Positions 42,191-50,497 of a stretch of DNA of 64,000 bases are shown piece after piece. Below the pieces are notes generated by a model. It was not told where the DNA came from and did not search any database. It was given only the letters and a program-made list of their open reading frames with translations. This DNA is from Pseudomonadales bacterium. GTDB lineage: Bacteria > Pseudomonadota > Gammaproteobacteria > Pseudomonadales > Halieaceae. The DNA is taken from positions 44,823-108,822 of the forward strand of contig JACKNV010000010.1 of NCBI GenBank assembly GCA_024234735.1. Reading direction: 5' to 3'. Numbering within the stretch: the stretch's first letter is position 1; every line of letters begins with the position of its first letter. The position numbers and the translations under genes are program-made.

Positions 42191-43048
42191 ATGAGCACTG
42201 TATACCTGAACGGCCAGTACATGCCGATGCACGAGGCACGCATCTCGCCAATGGACCGTGGCTTCCTGTTCGGCGACGGTATCTACGAGGTCGTGCCCTC
42301 CTACGACGGCAGGCTGGTCGGTTTCCTGCCGCACCTGGAGCGCATGCAGCAGGGCCTGGACGCCATCGAGATCGATCTGCGAGTGGACCACGCCGTCTGG
42401 CGCACCATCGCCGAGCAGCTGATCGCGCGCAATGGCGGGGGCAATCTGGGCATCTACTTCCACGTCAGTCGCGGCGCCGACACCCAGCGCAACCACGCCT
42501 ATCCAGAGGGGCTCGAACCCACTATCTACGCCTTCGCCTTCGAGATTCCACCGGCCCCGGTCGCGGATAAAAGCGCAGCCAGCTGTTACAGCGTGGCGAC
42601 CGCCGAGGACCTGCGCTGGAAACGCTGCAATATCAAGTCCACTGCCCTGCTGGGCAATGTCATGCACTACCAGTATGGCCATGCCCGGGGACACAAGGAG
42701 ACCATTCTCTACAACAGCGAGGGCGAGCTCACCGAGGCGGCGGCCTGTAACGTATTCGTGGTCAGCGGTGGCGTGGTGGCCACGCCCCTGCTCGATCACC
42801 AGAAGCTGCCGGGGATTACCCGCCTGATGCTGCTGGAAATCCTGCGCCGGCACGGCAGCATCCCCGTCGAGGAACGCGTGGTGAGACGGGAGGAGCTGGA
42901 CGGTGCCGACGAGGTGTGGCTGACCAGTTCCAGCAAGGAAATTGCCCCGGTCGTGCAGATAGACGGTAAACCGGTGGGCAACGGCGAGGTCGGCGATGTC
43001 TGGCTCGCGGCCCAGCGCCTGTATTCGGCCCACAAGTTCGACTTCTGA
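42191..43048 (+). CDS. dat: D-amino-acid transaminase
   Basis: A 285-residue class IV (branched-chain/D-amino-acid) PLP transaminase. The catalytic Lys is 149 in RCNIKSTALLGNV. The RGADTQRNHAYP segment, with Arg100 and His102, matches the carboxylate trap typical of D-alanine transaminases rather than BCAT or aminodeoxychorismate lyase. It interconverts D-Ala + 2-oxoglutarate and pyruvate + D-Glu. AAGGAA precedes the ATG. Its stop overlaps the alr start by one base. Some beta-lyase relatives share the fold, but the active-site pattern favours Dat. Confidence 0.9.
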   Translation: MSTVYLNGQYMPMHEARISPMDRGFLFGDGIYEVVPSYDGRLVGFLPHLERMQQGLDAIEIDLRVDHAVWRTIAEQLIARNGGGNLGIYFHVSRGADTQRNHAYPEGLEPTIYAFAFEIPPAPVADKSAASCYSVATAEDLRWKRCNIKSTALLGNVMHYQYGHARGHKETILYNSEGELTEAAACNVFVVSGGVVATPLLDHQKLPGITRLMLLEILRRHGSIPVEERVVRREELDGADEVWLTSSSKEIAPVVQIDGKPVGNGEVGDVWLAAQRLYSAHKFDF

Positions 43049-44133
43049 TGACCCGCCCCACCCAGGCCAGTCTCGACCTCGCCGCGCTGCGCCACAACAT
43101 CGGCGTCGCCAGGGGGCTCGCGCCCCACTCGCGGCTGATGGCGGTGGTCAAGGCCAACGCCTACGGCCACGGCGCGCGTGTCATCGCCGCACAATTGGCG
43201 CCACTCGTCGACGCCCTGGCAGTCGCCTGCATCGAGGAGGCTGTGACCCTGCGCGACGCCGGTACCCAAGCGCCCATCCTGCTGCTGCAGGGCGTGTTCG
43301 AGCCCGCGGAGTTGCCGCTGGCCACCGAGCTGGGCCTGTGGCTGACCATCGCCAACGAGCAGCAACTGGCCTGGCTGGAGGAGGCCAGATTGCCGAATCC
43401 ACCACCCTGCTGGCTGAAGCTGGACACCGGCATGCATCGTCTGGGCGTGACACCGGCAGAGGTCCAGACGCTCCATCGACGCCTATGCGCGACTTCCCAA
43501 TCACCGGAGCAAACGGTGATCTACACCCACTTCGCCGCCGCCGACGAGCTGGGCAGTGACCAGACCGGCGGGCAGATCGCCCTGTTCGAGAAACTCACCG
43601 CGGGACTGTCCGCCCCGCGCAGCGCGGCCAATTCCGCCGGGCTGCTGGCGTGGCCCGCGGCACATTACGACTGGGTTCGCCCGGGCTATATGCTGTATGG
43701 CAACTCGCCGCTCGACGGACCCCACCCCAGCGCGCACGGCCTGCGCCCGGTCATGACCCTGCGCTCCGCGGTCACCGCCCTGCGCGAGGTCGAGGCCGGG
43801 GCGAGCGTGGGCTACGGCGCCGCCTGGCGGGCAACCGCCCCGGCGCGCATCGCCACCGTGCCGGTGGGCTATGGCGACGGTTATCCCCGCCACGCCCCCA
43901 ATGGCACCCCGGTGCTGGTCGACGGCCGGCGCGCCCCGCTGGCCGGGCGGGTTTCCATGGACATGATCACTGTCGACGTCACCCACCTGCCAGGAATCGA
44001 GCTGGGTGCCGAGGTCGTGCTATGGGGCCGGGGCCTCCCGGTTGACGAGGTCGCCCGCCACGCCGGAACCATCGGCTACGAGTTGACCACACGGATGCCA
44101 GACAGGCCCCCCCGCATCGTTGTCACCCCCTGA
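43048..44133 (+). CDS. alr: Alanine racemase
   Basis: A 361-residue PLP alanine racemase. The cofactor Lys is 35 in MAVVKANAYGHGA, the barrel motif TGMHRLG is near 130, and the catalytic Tyr is in SVGYGAAW in the C-terminal domain; GRVSMDMITVDV is conserved. It supplies D-Ala for peptidoglycan or, in this operon, links L-Ala to the Dat reaction. ATG overlaps the dat stop. A paralogue of alr is often present elsewhere in such genomes, with one biosynthetic and one catabolic; which role this one has cannot be told from the window. Confidence 0.95.
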   Translation: MTRPTQASLDLAALRHNIGVARGLAPHSRLMAVVKANAYGHGARVIAAQLAPLVDALAVACIEEAVTLRDAGTQAPILLLQGVFEPAELPLATELGLWLTIANEQQLAWLEEARLPNPPPCWLKLDTGMHRLGVTPAEVQTLHRRLCATSQSPEQTVIYTHFAAADELGSDQTGGQIALFEKLTAGLSAPRSAANSAGLLAWPAAHYDWVRPGYMLYGNSPLDGPHPSAHGLRPVMTLRSAVTALREVEAGASVGYGAAWRATAPARIATVPVGYGDGYPRHAPNGTPVLVDGRRAPLAGRVSMDMITVDVTHLPGIELGAEVVLWGRGLPVDEVARHAGTIGYELTTRMPDRPPRIVVTP

Positions 44134-44140
44134 GCCCGCG

Positions 44141-45508
44141 GTGAAAACCTTTTCTTCAAGCACGCTCCGGGAGCTGCTGTGGCTGTCGCTGCCGATGGTC
44201 ATCTCCCAGGGGTCCTTCGCGGTGATGGTGTTCACAGACCGCTGGTTCATGTCGCGCCTGGATGCCGCCCACATAGCCGCCACGCTCGGTGGTGGCGTGG
44301 CCATGTACTTCTGCCTGTCCCTGTTCATCGGTGTCATCACCTATGCCAACGCCCTGGTGGCGCAGTACCACGGCAGCGGCGCGCAGCACAAATGTCCCCA
44401 GGTGGTTACCCAGGGCATGCTCATGGTGCTGGCCTGTTCCCCGATACTGGTGGCGCTCGCCGTGTATGGCGGCGACGCCTTCGCCCACCTGGGGCACGAG
44501 CCGGACCAGGTAGAACTGGAAACGATTTATTTCCAGATACTGATGGCAGGCAGTGCGTTCAACCTGGCGAAAGCCTGCCTGGCCTCCTATTTCGCCGGTA
44601 TCGGTCGCACCCGGGTCGTCATGGTCGCCGATGTGCTCGCGGTAGCGCTCAATATTCCCCTGTCCTGGGCCCTGATATTCGGGCGCCTGGGCCTGCCGGA
44701 GCTGGGTATCGCCGGCGCTGCGGTGGGCACGGTGGTGGCCACGGTTTTCGGCGTGGGCCTGTTCCTGGCTTTCTACCTCGCCCCCGGACACAAGCGCCAG
44801 TTCGCAGTGGCGGACTCGCTGCATTTCAACCGGGGTATCATGCGTCGCTACCTGCGCCTGGGCATACCCGCGGGTATCGAGAGTTTCCTCAACATGGGGG
44901 CATTCAACCTGTTCCTGCTGATGTTCCAGGCCTATGGCGTGGCCCAGGGAGCCGCCATGGCCATCGTTTTCAACTGGGACATGCTCTCCTTCGTGCCCAT
45001 GATCGGGCTCAATATCGCGGTGACCAGCCTGATCGGGCGGTTTGTCGGCATGAACGACATGGGGCGGGCCAACCAGGTGATATCCTCCGGCTTCATTCTC
45101 GCCCTCGGTTTCTCGGGCCTGCTGGCCCTGGTCTTCCTGTTGCTGCGCTTCGAACTGGTAGAGGTCTTTGCCACCCCCGGCGGGGAGTTCGCCGCCATAC
45201 GCGAGCTGGCCGCAGCCATGATGGTAGGCCTGTGCACCTATATGCTGGCGGACGCGACCATCCAGATCGCCGGCGCCATCCTGCGCGGTGCCGGGGATAC
45301 CCGCTGGGTGATGTTCACCTCCACCGGCCTGCACTGGTTGATGCTCGCCGTGCAGTACTATGTCATAGTCGAGGCAGATCTTGCGCCACTGGTTTCCTGG
45401 TGGGTATTCGTGGCCATGCTGTTAGTCACCGCCGCCGCCTATGTACTGCGCCTGGCGGGTGGCCGCTGGCGCCAGCCCGAGCGGCTGGCCCGGGTCATGC
45501 GCGAGTAA
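44141..45508 (+). CDS. MATE family efflux transporter
   Basis: A 455-residue membrane protein with about twelve hydrophobic segments in the two pseudo-symmetric halves of MATE transporters (LSLPMVISQGSFAVMVFTDRW at the start of half one; LRLGIPAGIESFLNMGAF at the start of half two). It should be an H+- or Na+-driven antiporter. The GTG start at 44141 is 7 bp after the alr stop, so it looks like the last gene of the D-glutamate/oxoprolinase operon and may move one of its products; the substrate is unknown. It is convergent with the Tat-SDR gene, 3 bp away. Confidence 0.88.
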   Translation: MKTFSSSTLRELLWLSLPMVISQGSFAVMVFTDRWFMSRLDAAHIAATLGGGVAMYFCLSLFIGVITYANALVAQYHGSGAQHKCPQVVTQGMLMVLACSPILVALAVYGGDAFAHLGHEPDQVELETIYFQILMAGSAFNLAKACLASYFAGIGRTRVVMVADVLAVALNIPLSWALIFGRLGLPELGIAGAAVGTVVATVFGVGLFLAFYLAPGHKRQFAVADSLHFNRGIMRRYLRLGIPAGIESFLNMGAFNLFLLMFQAYGVAQGAAMAIVFNWDMLSFVPMIGLNIAVTSLIGRFVGMNDMGRANQVISSGFILALGFSGLLALVFLLLRFELVEVFATPGGEFAAIRELAAAMMVGLCTYMLADATIQIAGAILRGAGDTRWVMFTSTGLHWLMLAVQYYVIVEADLAPLVSWWVFVAMLLVTAAAYVLRLAGGRWRQPERLARVMRE

Positions 45509-45511
45509 CCC

Positions 45512-46528
45512 TCAACCCGGCAGGTAGTCACGGGTGATATCCTCGGACACCTGCCACAGGCGGGCCGCCATCGCCTCATCCCGCATGGCCGCCGTTTCGC
45601 CCGGGTCCGGGTTGCAGTCGGCGAAATAATAGCCGTTCACCCCCGCCAGGCCCGGACTGGTCGCCACGTAGGTCTGGGTGGCGGCCCCCTCTTCCACGCT
45701 CTTCATGAAAGCCCAGCCAAAGAGGGTGCCGGCCGCCTGCAAATACCAGGGCAGGTGACGCCCCAGGTTGGTATCGATGACGCCGGGGTGCACGCTGTTG
45801 GAGGTAGTAGGAGTACCCGACAGGCGCCGGGCCAGTTCCAGCGAGCACAGGGCATTGGCCAGCTTCGAATGGCCGTATGCGGTCCAGGCATCGTATTCGC
45901 CACTGGAAAAAGCCAGGTCGCCAAACTGGATGCCCGCCTCGGGCGCGCGTCGGTGCGCCAGGCTGCTGAGCAGGACGAAGCGCCCCTGGGGTGCCGCCAT
46001 GACTGTCTCCAGCAGCTGATTGACAAGAATGAAGTGCCCCAGGTGATTCACCACGAACTGCTTCTCGATCCCGTACAGCAGCTCCCGCTCGGGCAGCGCC
46101 ATGATGCCGGCATTGCAGATCAGCCCATCCAGCGGTATGCCCAGGGCGCGTATCATCGCGGCGCAGTCGACCACCGACCCGAAGTCGCCCAGGTCCAGCG
46201 AGGCCGGCGTGGTGTCACCCGCCACGCTGGCACAGGCCGTTTCGGCCTTTTCCATGGTGCGGGCAATACCGATCACCCGGGCACCACGCATCGCCAGCAC
46301 CCGCATGGTTTCGTAACCCAGGCCGGAATTGGCCCCGGTGATGGCGTAGGTCTTACCCGCCAGATCCAGGCCGGCCGTGACCTCCTCGGCGGTGGAGTCC
46401 GCGCCAAAGGGACTGGTGGGAGGTGTCCTACTGATAATCTGCGCCAGCGCCGCCGGTGGCAATAATGCCAACAGTGGCAATGCGGCCAACTGACGCACAA
46501 AGCCGCGGCGGCTGACGGTTTGTGTCAT
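45512..46528 (-). CDS. Tat-exported SDR family oxidoreductase
   Basis: A 338-residue protein. Residues 6-13 read SRRGFVRQ, a twin-arginine signal, followed by a hydrophobic stretch and ALAQ, so the folded protein is likely sent to the periplasm. The rest is a retinol-dehydrogenase/WWOX-like SDR: TGANSGLGYETM (cofactor), CNAGIMALP, catalytic Ser in LLSSLAHRR and YGHSKLAN with Tyr/Lys. Export of an NAD(P)-binding enzyme with bound cofactor is a known use of Tat. Substrate unknown. It is convergent with the MATE gene. Confidence 0.82.
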   Translation of the reverse strand: MTQTVSRRGFVRQLAALPLLALLPPAALAQIISRTPPTSPFGADSTAEEVTAGLDLAGKTYAITGANSGLGYETMRVLAMRGARVIGIARTMEKAETACASVAGDTTPASLDLGDFGSVVDCAAMIRALGIPLDGLICNAGIMALPERELLYGIEKQFVVNHLGHFILVNQLLETVMAAPQGRFVLLSSLAHRRAPEAGIQFGDLAFSSGEYDAWTAYGHSKLANALCSLELARRLSGTPTTSNSVHPGVIDTNLGRHLPWYLQAAGTLFGWAFMKSVEEGAATQTYVATSPGLAGVNGYYFADCNPDPGETAAMRDEAMAARLWQVSEDITRDYLPG

Positions 46529-46609
46529 CGAGCACAGTCCTCAGTGACAACAGGTGACGCCAATATGGACCAGCTCACTGATGTCTGCCAGTCGCGCTGC
46601 CGGCGCCGT

Positions 46610-47833
46610 TCAGCGTGTGCCCGGCCGCAGCACGACCAGCAGCACGGTGGCCACGCCGGCGGTAACGGCCGTCACCAGGGGAAAGCCCCAGGACTGAGCC
46701 AGCGCGCCGATCGCGATCGCACCGATAGCCGGTGCTCCCATTGCCAACATGCTCCACAGACTGAGCACCCTGCCCCGGTAGGTTTCGTCCACCGTCAGCT
46801 GCGCCAGTGCCTGGGTGGCGGTGCCCGCGATTGTGGTGTTCATGCTCAGGGCTAGAATCATCGTGCCCAGTTGAAACAGGCCACCCAACCACCGCACCGC
46901 GAACAGGCATGCCACTGCCGCCGCCAGGCATACCACTACCAGGCGCACCAATCGCAGCTGGTCGCCTCCCAGGCGACTCACAAAGAGTCCGCCGATGATG
47001 GAGCCGATTCCGGCAGTCGCACTGAGCGTCGCCAGGGTTTCGGCGCTACCGTCGAGCAGCTGGCCGGAAAACGCCGGCAACAGTTCCAGCAAGGTGCGGC
47101 CCAGCGCGCCGTTCAGCAGGGTAAGCCCCATGATCAACCTGATTGAGCGCCGCGCCAGGGCGTAGCTGAAACCGGCGCGCAGCTCAGTCAGGAAACCAGC
47201 CATCGGGCCCCGCTGCGCAGCGGAATCCACGGTTATGCCAAGCAGCGACAACATGGCAACGATACACAGGGTGCCTGCCACAATGAAGGCTACCCCAACG
47301 GAGAATCGGGCGACCAGCCAGGCACCGAACGCGGGGCCCACGATCCGCGATGTATTGAATATCATCGCACTGTAGCCGATTGCGCTGGGCAATGCCCCAC
47401 GCTGTACCAGGCGCGGCACCAGCGCGAGGCGTAAGGGCGTATGCGCGGAAGTGGCAGTGCCCAGCAGGATCGCCAGCACCACCAGGGATCCGAGGCTCAA
47501 CATATTCAACGCTGCAGCGACAGCCGCCAGGACGGCAACCAGGGCATGCGCCAGCACTGTCACCAGCAGGCCATCTCGAGGATTTATTCTGTCGGATACG
47601 ATACCGAACAGCGGTGAAAACAGCAGCGTCGGCAACAGCATGGTACCGGCAACCACCCCGACCCAGAACGCGGAATGGGTCAGCTCCCAGGCGCTCCAGC
47701 CGAACAGGAAGCGAATAAGCCAGCTTGCCAGCGTGGCAAAACAGCTGGCGGGAAAATAACGGCGATACAGCGGTTCGGCAAATGCCGAGCGGTGCGCCAG
47801 AGGGTCGTCGTTTACGTTGCCAGGAGATCCCAA
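46610..47833 (-). CDS. MFS transporter (EntS/DHA3-like), last gene of suf operon
   Basis: A 407-residue, about twelve-helix major facilitator. The loop between helices 2 and 3 carries the MFS pattern (SPLFGIVSDRINPRDGLL), and the overall layout resembles the DHA3 group, which includes EntS siderophore exporters and macrolide exporters. The only start I can see is TTG 47833, 13 bp after the sufE stop with no strong ribosome-binding site, so it is probably translated by coupling. Transport of iron chelators is an attractive link with SUF but is not shown by the sequence. Confidence 0.82.
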   Translation of the reverse strand: MGSPGNVNDDPLAHRSAFAEPLYRRYFPASCFATLASWLIRFLFGWSAWELTHSAFWVGVVAGTMLLPTLLFSPLFGIVSDRINPRDGLLVTVLAHALVAVLAAVAAALNMLSLGSLVVLAILLGTATSAHTPLRLALVPRLVQRGALPSAIGYSAMIFNTSRIVGPAFGAWLVARFSVGVAFIVAGTLCIVAMLSLLGITVDSAAQRGPMAGFLTELRAGFSYALARRSIRLIMGLTLLNGALGRTLLELLPAFSGQLLDGSAETLATLSATAGIGSIIGGLFVSRLGGDQLRLVRLVVVCLAAAVACLFAVRWLGGLFQLGTMILALSMNTTIAGTATQALAQLTVDETYRGRVLSLWSMLAMGAPAIGAIAIGALAQSWGFPLVTAVTAGVATVLLVVLRPGTR

Positions 47834-47845
47834 ATCCGGGAGGCT

Positions 47846-48298
47846 CTAGGACGCCTGGGCCGCCTGTCTGGCGATATCCTGGATGCGCTGTACCATGGCA
47901 CGAAGGCCGTTGCCCCGGGTGGGGGAAAGGTGGCGAAACAGGTCCAGCTGCTCGAAATAGTGGTCGATATCGAACGCCAGTATTTGCGCCGGGGGGCGGT
48001 TGTTGTAGGCTGCGAGGATCAGCCCGAGCAGGCCCTTGACGATGAATGCATCGCTGTCCACGGTCAGTTGCAGCCGGCCGTTCTCCACGGCCGTGTCGAT
48101 CCACACCTGGCTCTGGCAACCGCGTACCAGGCGGTCCTCGGTATGCAGTTCCGGCGCCATGGGCGGCAGCTCCCGCCCCAGCTCGATGATGTACTTGTAG
48201 CGATCTTCCCAGCTGTCGAAAAAGCCCAGGGTGTCGAGAATATCCTCGGGTTTGATGCGGTGGCCGAAGGGATTGTCCGTCGCGGTTGCCCCCGCCAT
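47846..48298 (-). CDS. sufE: SufE family sulfur acceptor
   Basis: A 150-residue SufE protein. The acceptor Cys is residue 61 in LVRGCQSQVW, and the FHFxGDSDA-like segment reads LQLTVDSDAFIVKGLLGLIL. It takes the persulfide sulfur from SufS and passes it to SufBCD. ATG 48298 overlaps the sufT stop by one base. Its presence, with a class II SufS, fits the SufSE rather than SufSU mechanism. Confidence 0.93.
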   Translation of the reverse strand: MAGATATDNPFGHRIKPEDILDTLGFFDSWEDRYKYIIELGRELPPMAPELHTEDRLVRGCQSQVWIDTAVENGRLQLTVDSDAFIVKGLLGLILAAYNNRPPAQILAFDIDHYFEQLDLFRHLSPTRGNGLRAMVQRIQDIARQAAQAS

Positions 48299-48840
48299 CA
48301 GTAGAACATGCCCGTTTCCAGCTGGGCCTCCTCGGACATCATGTCGCGCTGCCAGGGGGGATCGAATACCAGTTCCACCGCCACCTTGCGGACATTGGGC
48401 ACCTGCGCCACGCGGTACTCGACATCGCCTACCAGCACCGGCCCCATACCGCAGCCCGGTGCCGTCAGCGTCATGCGGATATCCACCCTGGCGGCCTGCT
48501 GGTCTACCTTGACCTCGTAGATCAAACCGAGGTTTACCAGGTCAACCGGTATTTCCGGATCGTAAACGGTGTGCAGGGCCTCCCAAACCTGGGCCTCGTC
48601 GATGCCCCCGTCCGCTGGCTCGGGGAAGTCCAGGTGGACCGGCTCCAGCCCCAGGGCGTCGGCGTCGGTGCCGTCCACCCGCACCATGTTACCGTTGTAC
48701 ACCACCGTGTAGTTGCCACCCAGCGCCTGGGTGAGCGTGACAAAGCTGTTGGCGGGGATCAGGATCGGGTCGCCAACGGGCACCAGCCGCCCCGGACAAT
48801 CCCGGCGGGTGGTCAACACCGTGCGCTCCTGGCCATTCAT
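48298..48840 (-). CDS. sufT: Iron-sulfur assembly protein SufT
   Basis: A 180-residue protein from ATG 48840, with an N-terminal extension (GRLVPVGDPILIPANSFVTL) and a C-terminal MIP18/DUF59 domain (EALHTVYDPEIPVDLVNLGLIYEV, LTAPGCGMGPVL). This layout is the SufT type; such proteins help deliver or mature Fe-S clusters. A 15-bp tandem duplication places a second in-frame ATG at 48855, adding five residues (MWSDA). The downstream sufE gene overlaps by one base. The call is firm; which ATG is used is not. Confidence 0.88.
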   Translation of the reverse strand: MNGQERTVLTTRRDCPGRLVPVGDPILIPANSFVTLTQALGGNYTVVYNGNMVRVDGTDADALGLEPVHLDFPEPADGGIDEAQVWEALHTVYDPEIPVDLVNLGLIYEVKVDQQAARVDIRMTLTAPGCGMGPVLVGDVEYRVAQVPNVRKVAVELVFDPPWQRDMMSEEAQLETGMFY

Positions 48841-48867
48841 GGCGTCACTCCACATGGCGTCACTCCA
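48838..48867. repeat. 15-bp tandem duplication at the hesB/sufT junction
   Basis: The plus strand has catggcgtcactcca twice in a row (48838-48852 and 48853-48867). On the coding strand each copy carries the end of hesB including a TGA and a following ATG. The 15-bp length keeps frame, so it creates two in-frame starts for sufT and leaves hesB intact. Confidence 0.9.
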
Positions 48868-49219
48868 CGCTGAAACTTTCGCCGCAACCACACTGCGCGG
48901 TCACGTTGGGGTTGTTGAATTTCAGGCTGCGATTGACGCCTTCGCGGGCGTAATCTATCTGCGTGCCGCGCAGGTACGCAACCGCGGCGGGCGCCAGGAA
49001 CAGACTGACCCCGTTCTCCAGCGCGACCTCCACGTCGTCCTCGCTGACCGCTTTCGCCACCTCGTCGAGGACGTATTTGAAGCCGGTGCAACCGCTCTCG
49101 CGCACACTGATGCGCACCCCCGCCAGGCCCTTGCCGGCCAGGCTGCTGCGAAAATGCTCGGCCGCCGCAGGGGTGACGGTGACCAGTTCCTGTGTTACGT
49201 CAAAATGTTGCACGCTCAT
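48860..49219 (-). CDS. HesB/IscA-type A-type carrier (SufA-like)
   Basis: A 119-residue A-type carrier with the three conserved cysteines: Cys44 in SGCTGF and Cys110/Cys112 in the terminal CGCGESF. The family receives and passes on Fe-S clusters. Position between sufS and sufT supports a SufA-like role. The segment SEDDVEVALENGVSLFLAPAA is also typical. ATG 49219; AGGAAA lies upstream. Its stop lies in the first (upstream) copy of the 15-bp duplication. Confidence 0.92.
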   Translation of the reverse strand: MSVQHFDVTQELVTVTPAAAEHFRSSLAGKGLAGVRISVRESGCTGFKYVLDEVAKAVSEDDVEVALENGVSLFLAPAAVAYLRGTQIDYAREGVNRSLKFNNPNVTAQCGCGESFSVE

Positions 49220-49249
49220 TGTCTTTTCCTCCCGGGCCGGTCCCAGGCC

Positions 49250-50497
49250 CTAGGCAAACAGCCGCTGTGCCTTGTGAATACCCTCGAACAGGCGGCTGAC
49301 ATCCTCCTGGGTATTGTAAATCGAATACGAGGCGCGCACCGTGCCGGGTATGCCGAAACGCGCCATCAGCGGCTGGGCGCAGTGATGCCCGGTGCGCACT
49401 GCAATGCCCTGCTGGTCCAGCAACATGCCCAGATCCGAGGGATGCATGCCCTCCAGCAGGAAGCTGAATATACCGGCGGCGTGGCGCGGATGCCCTATTC
49501 GCCGCAGGCCCTGCACCTGTTCCGCCAACTCCAGGGTGCGCTGCAGCAGCGCTGCCTCGTGCGCCGCCGCGCCCTGGCGATCGATCCCGGCCAGGTATTC
49601 CACCGCGGCCCCCAGACCGATTGCCCCGGCAATATTGGGGGTGCCGGCCTCGAATTTAAAGGGCAGCGAGTTGAAGGTCGAGGCGGAAAATGCGACCTGT
49701 TCGATCATCTCCCCGCCGCCCAGGAAGGGCGGCATGGCATCCAGCAGTGCCTCTCGCCCCCAGAGCACGCCGATACCGGTTGGGCCGAACAACTTGTGTC
49801 CGGAAAAGGTATAAAAGTCACAGTCCAGCGCCGCCACATCCACCGGCCAGTGCGCCACCGACTGGGCGCCGTCGACCAGCACCAGGGCCCCGGCCGCGTG
49901 CGCGCGCCGCGCTATCTCCCGCACCGGATTCACCGTGCCCAGGGCGTTGGAGACATGGTTCACGGCCACCAGCTTCACCCGTTCATCGAGCAGGGTGTCC
50001 AGGGCGGACAGGTCGATCTCACCCTCGTCCGTTACCGGCACCGGTACCACTTCGGCGCCGGTGGCCGCGGCCACCAGTTGCCAGGGAACGATATTGGAGT
50101 GGTGCTCCAGCCAGGACACCAGTATCCGGTCGCCGGAGCGCAGCCTGCTGTGGCCCCAGCTGTAGGCCACCAGGTTGATCGCCGCGGTGGTACCACTGGT
50201 CCAGATCACCTGGGACGTCGCCGGGCTGCCGATAAAATCCGCGACACTTTGCCGCGCCTGCTCGAAACGCTGGGTGGCCCGGTCGCTGAGCGTATGCACC
50301 CCGCGGTGCACGTTGGCATTGTCACAGCGGTAATAGCTGTCGATCGCCTCGATCACGCTGTCCGGTTTCTGGGTAGTGGCGGCGTTATCGAGGTACACCA
50401 GCGGCTGGCCATTCACCTGCTGGCCGAGAATGGGAAAGTCGCGCCGCACCCGGGCTGCGTCGAAGGCCGGGATAGCCGCTGGGCCGGGTGCGATCAT
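49250..50497 (-). CDS. sufS: Cysteine desulfurase SufS
   Basis: A 415-residue class II PLP cysteine desulfurase. The PLP Lys is in FSGHKLFGPTGIGVL, and the persulfide Cys (about 373) is in RTGHHCAQP, in the short-loop form typical of SufS. YLDNAATTQKP near the start is conserved. The enzyme mobilises sulfur from L-cysteine to SufE. The ATG overlaps the sufD stop by four bases (ATGA), so expression is coupled. Confidence 0.96.
   Translation of the reverse strand: MIAPGPAAIPAFDAARVRRDFPILGQQVNGQPLVYLDNAATTQKPDSVIEAIDSYYRCDNANVHRGVHTLSDRATQRFEQARQSVADFIGSPATSQVIWTSGTTAAINLVAYSWGHSRLRSGDRILVSWLEHHSNIVPWQLVAAATGAEVVPVPVTDEGEIDLSALDTLLDERVKLVAVNHVSNALGTVNPVREIARRAHAAGALVLVDGAQSVAHWPVDVAALDCDFYTFSGHKLFGPTGIGVLWGREALLDAMPPFLGGGEMIEQVAFSASTFNSLPFKFEAGTPNIAGAIGLGAAVEYLAGIDRQGAAAHEAALLQRTLELAEQVQGLRRIGHPRHAAGIFSFLLEGMHPSDLGMLLDQQGIAVRTGHHCAQPLMARFGIPGTVRASYSIYNTQEDVSRLFEGIHKAQRLFA

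Noticed and set aside
48298..48891. A longer SufT start about 17 codons upstream of 48840.
   Set aside because: It would begin inside hesB and encode non-conserved sequence created partly by the 15-bp duplication.
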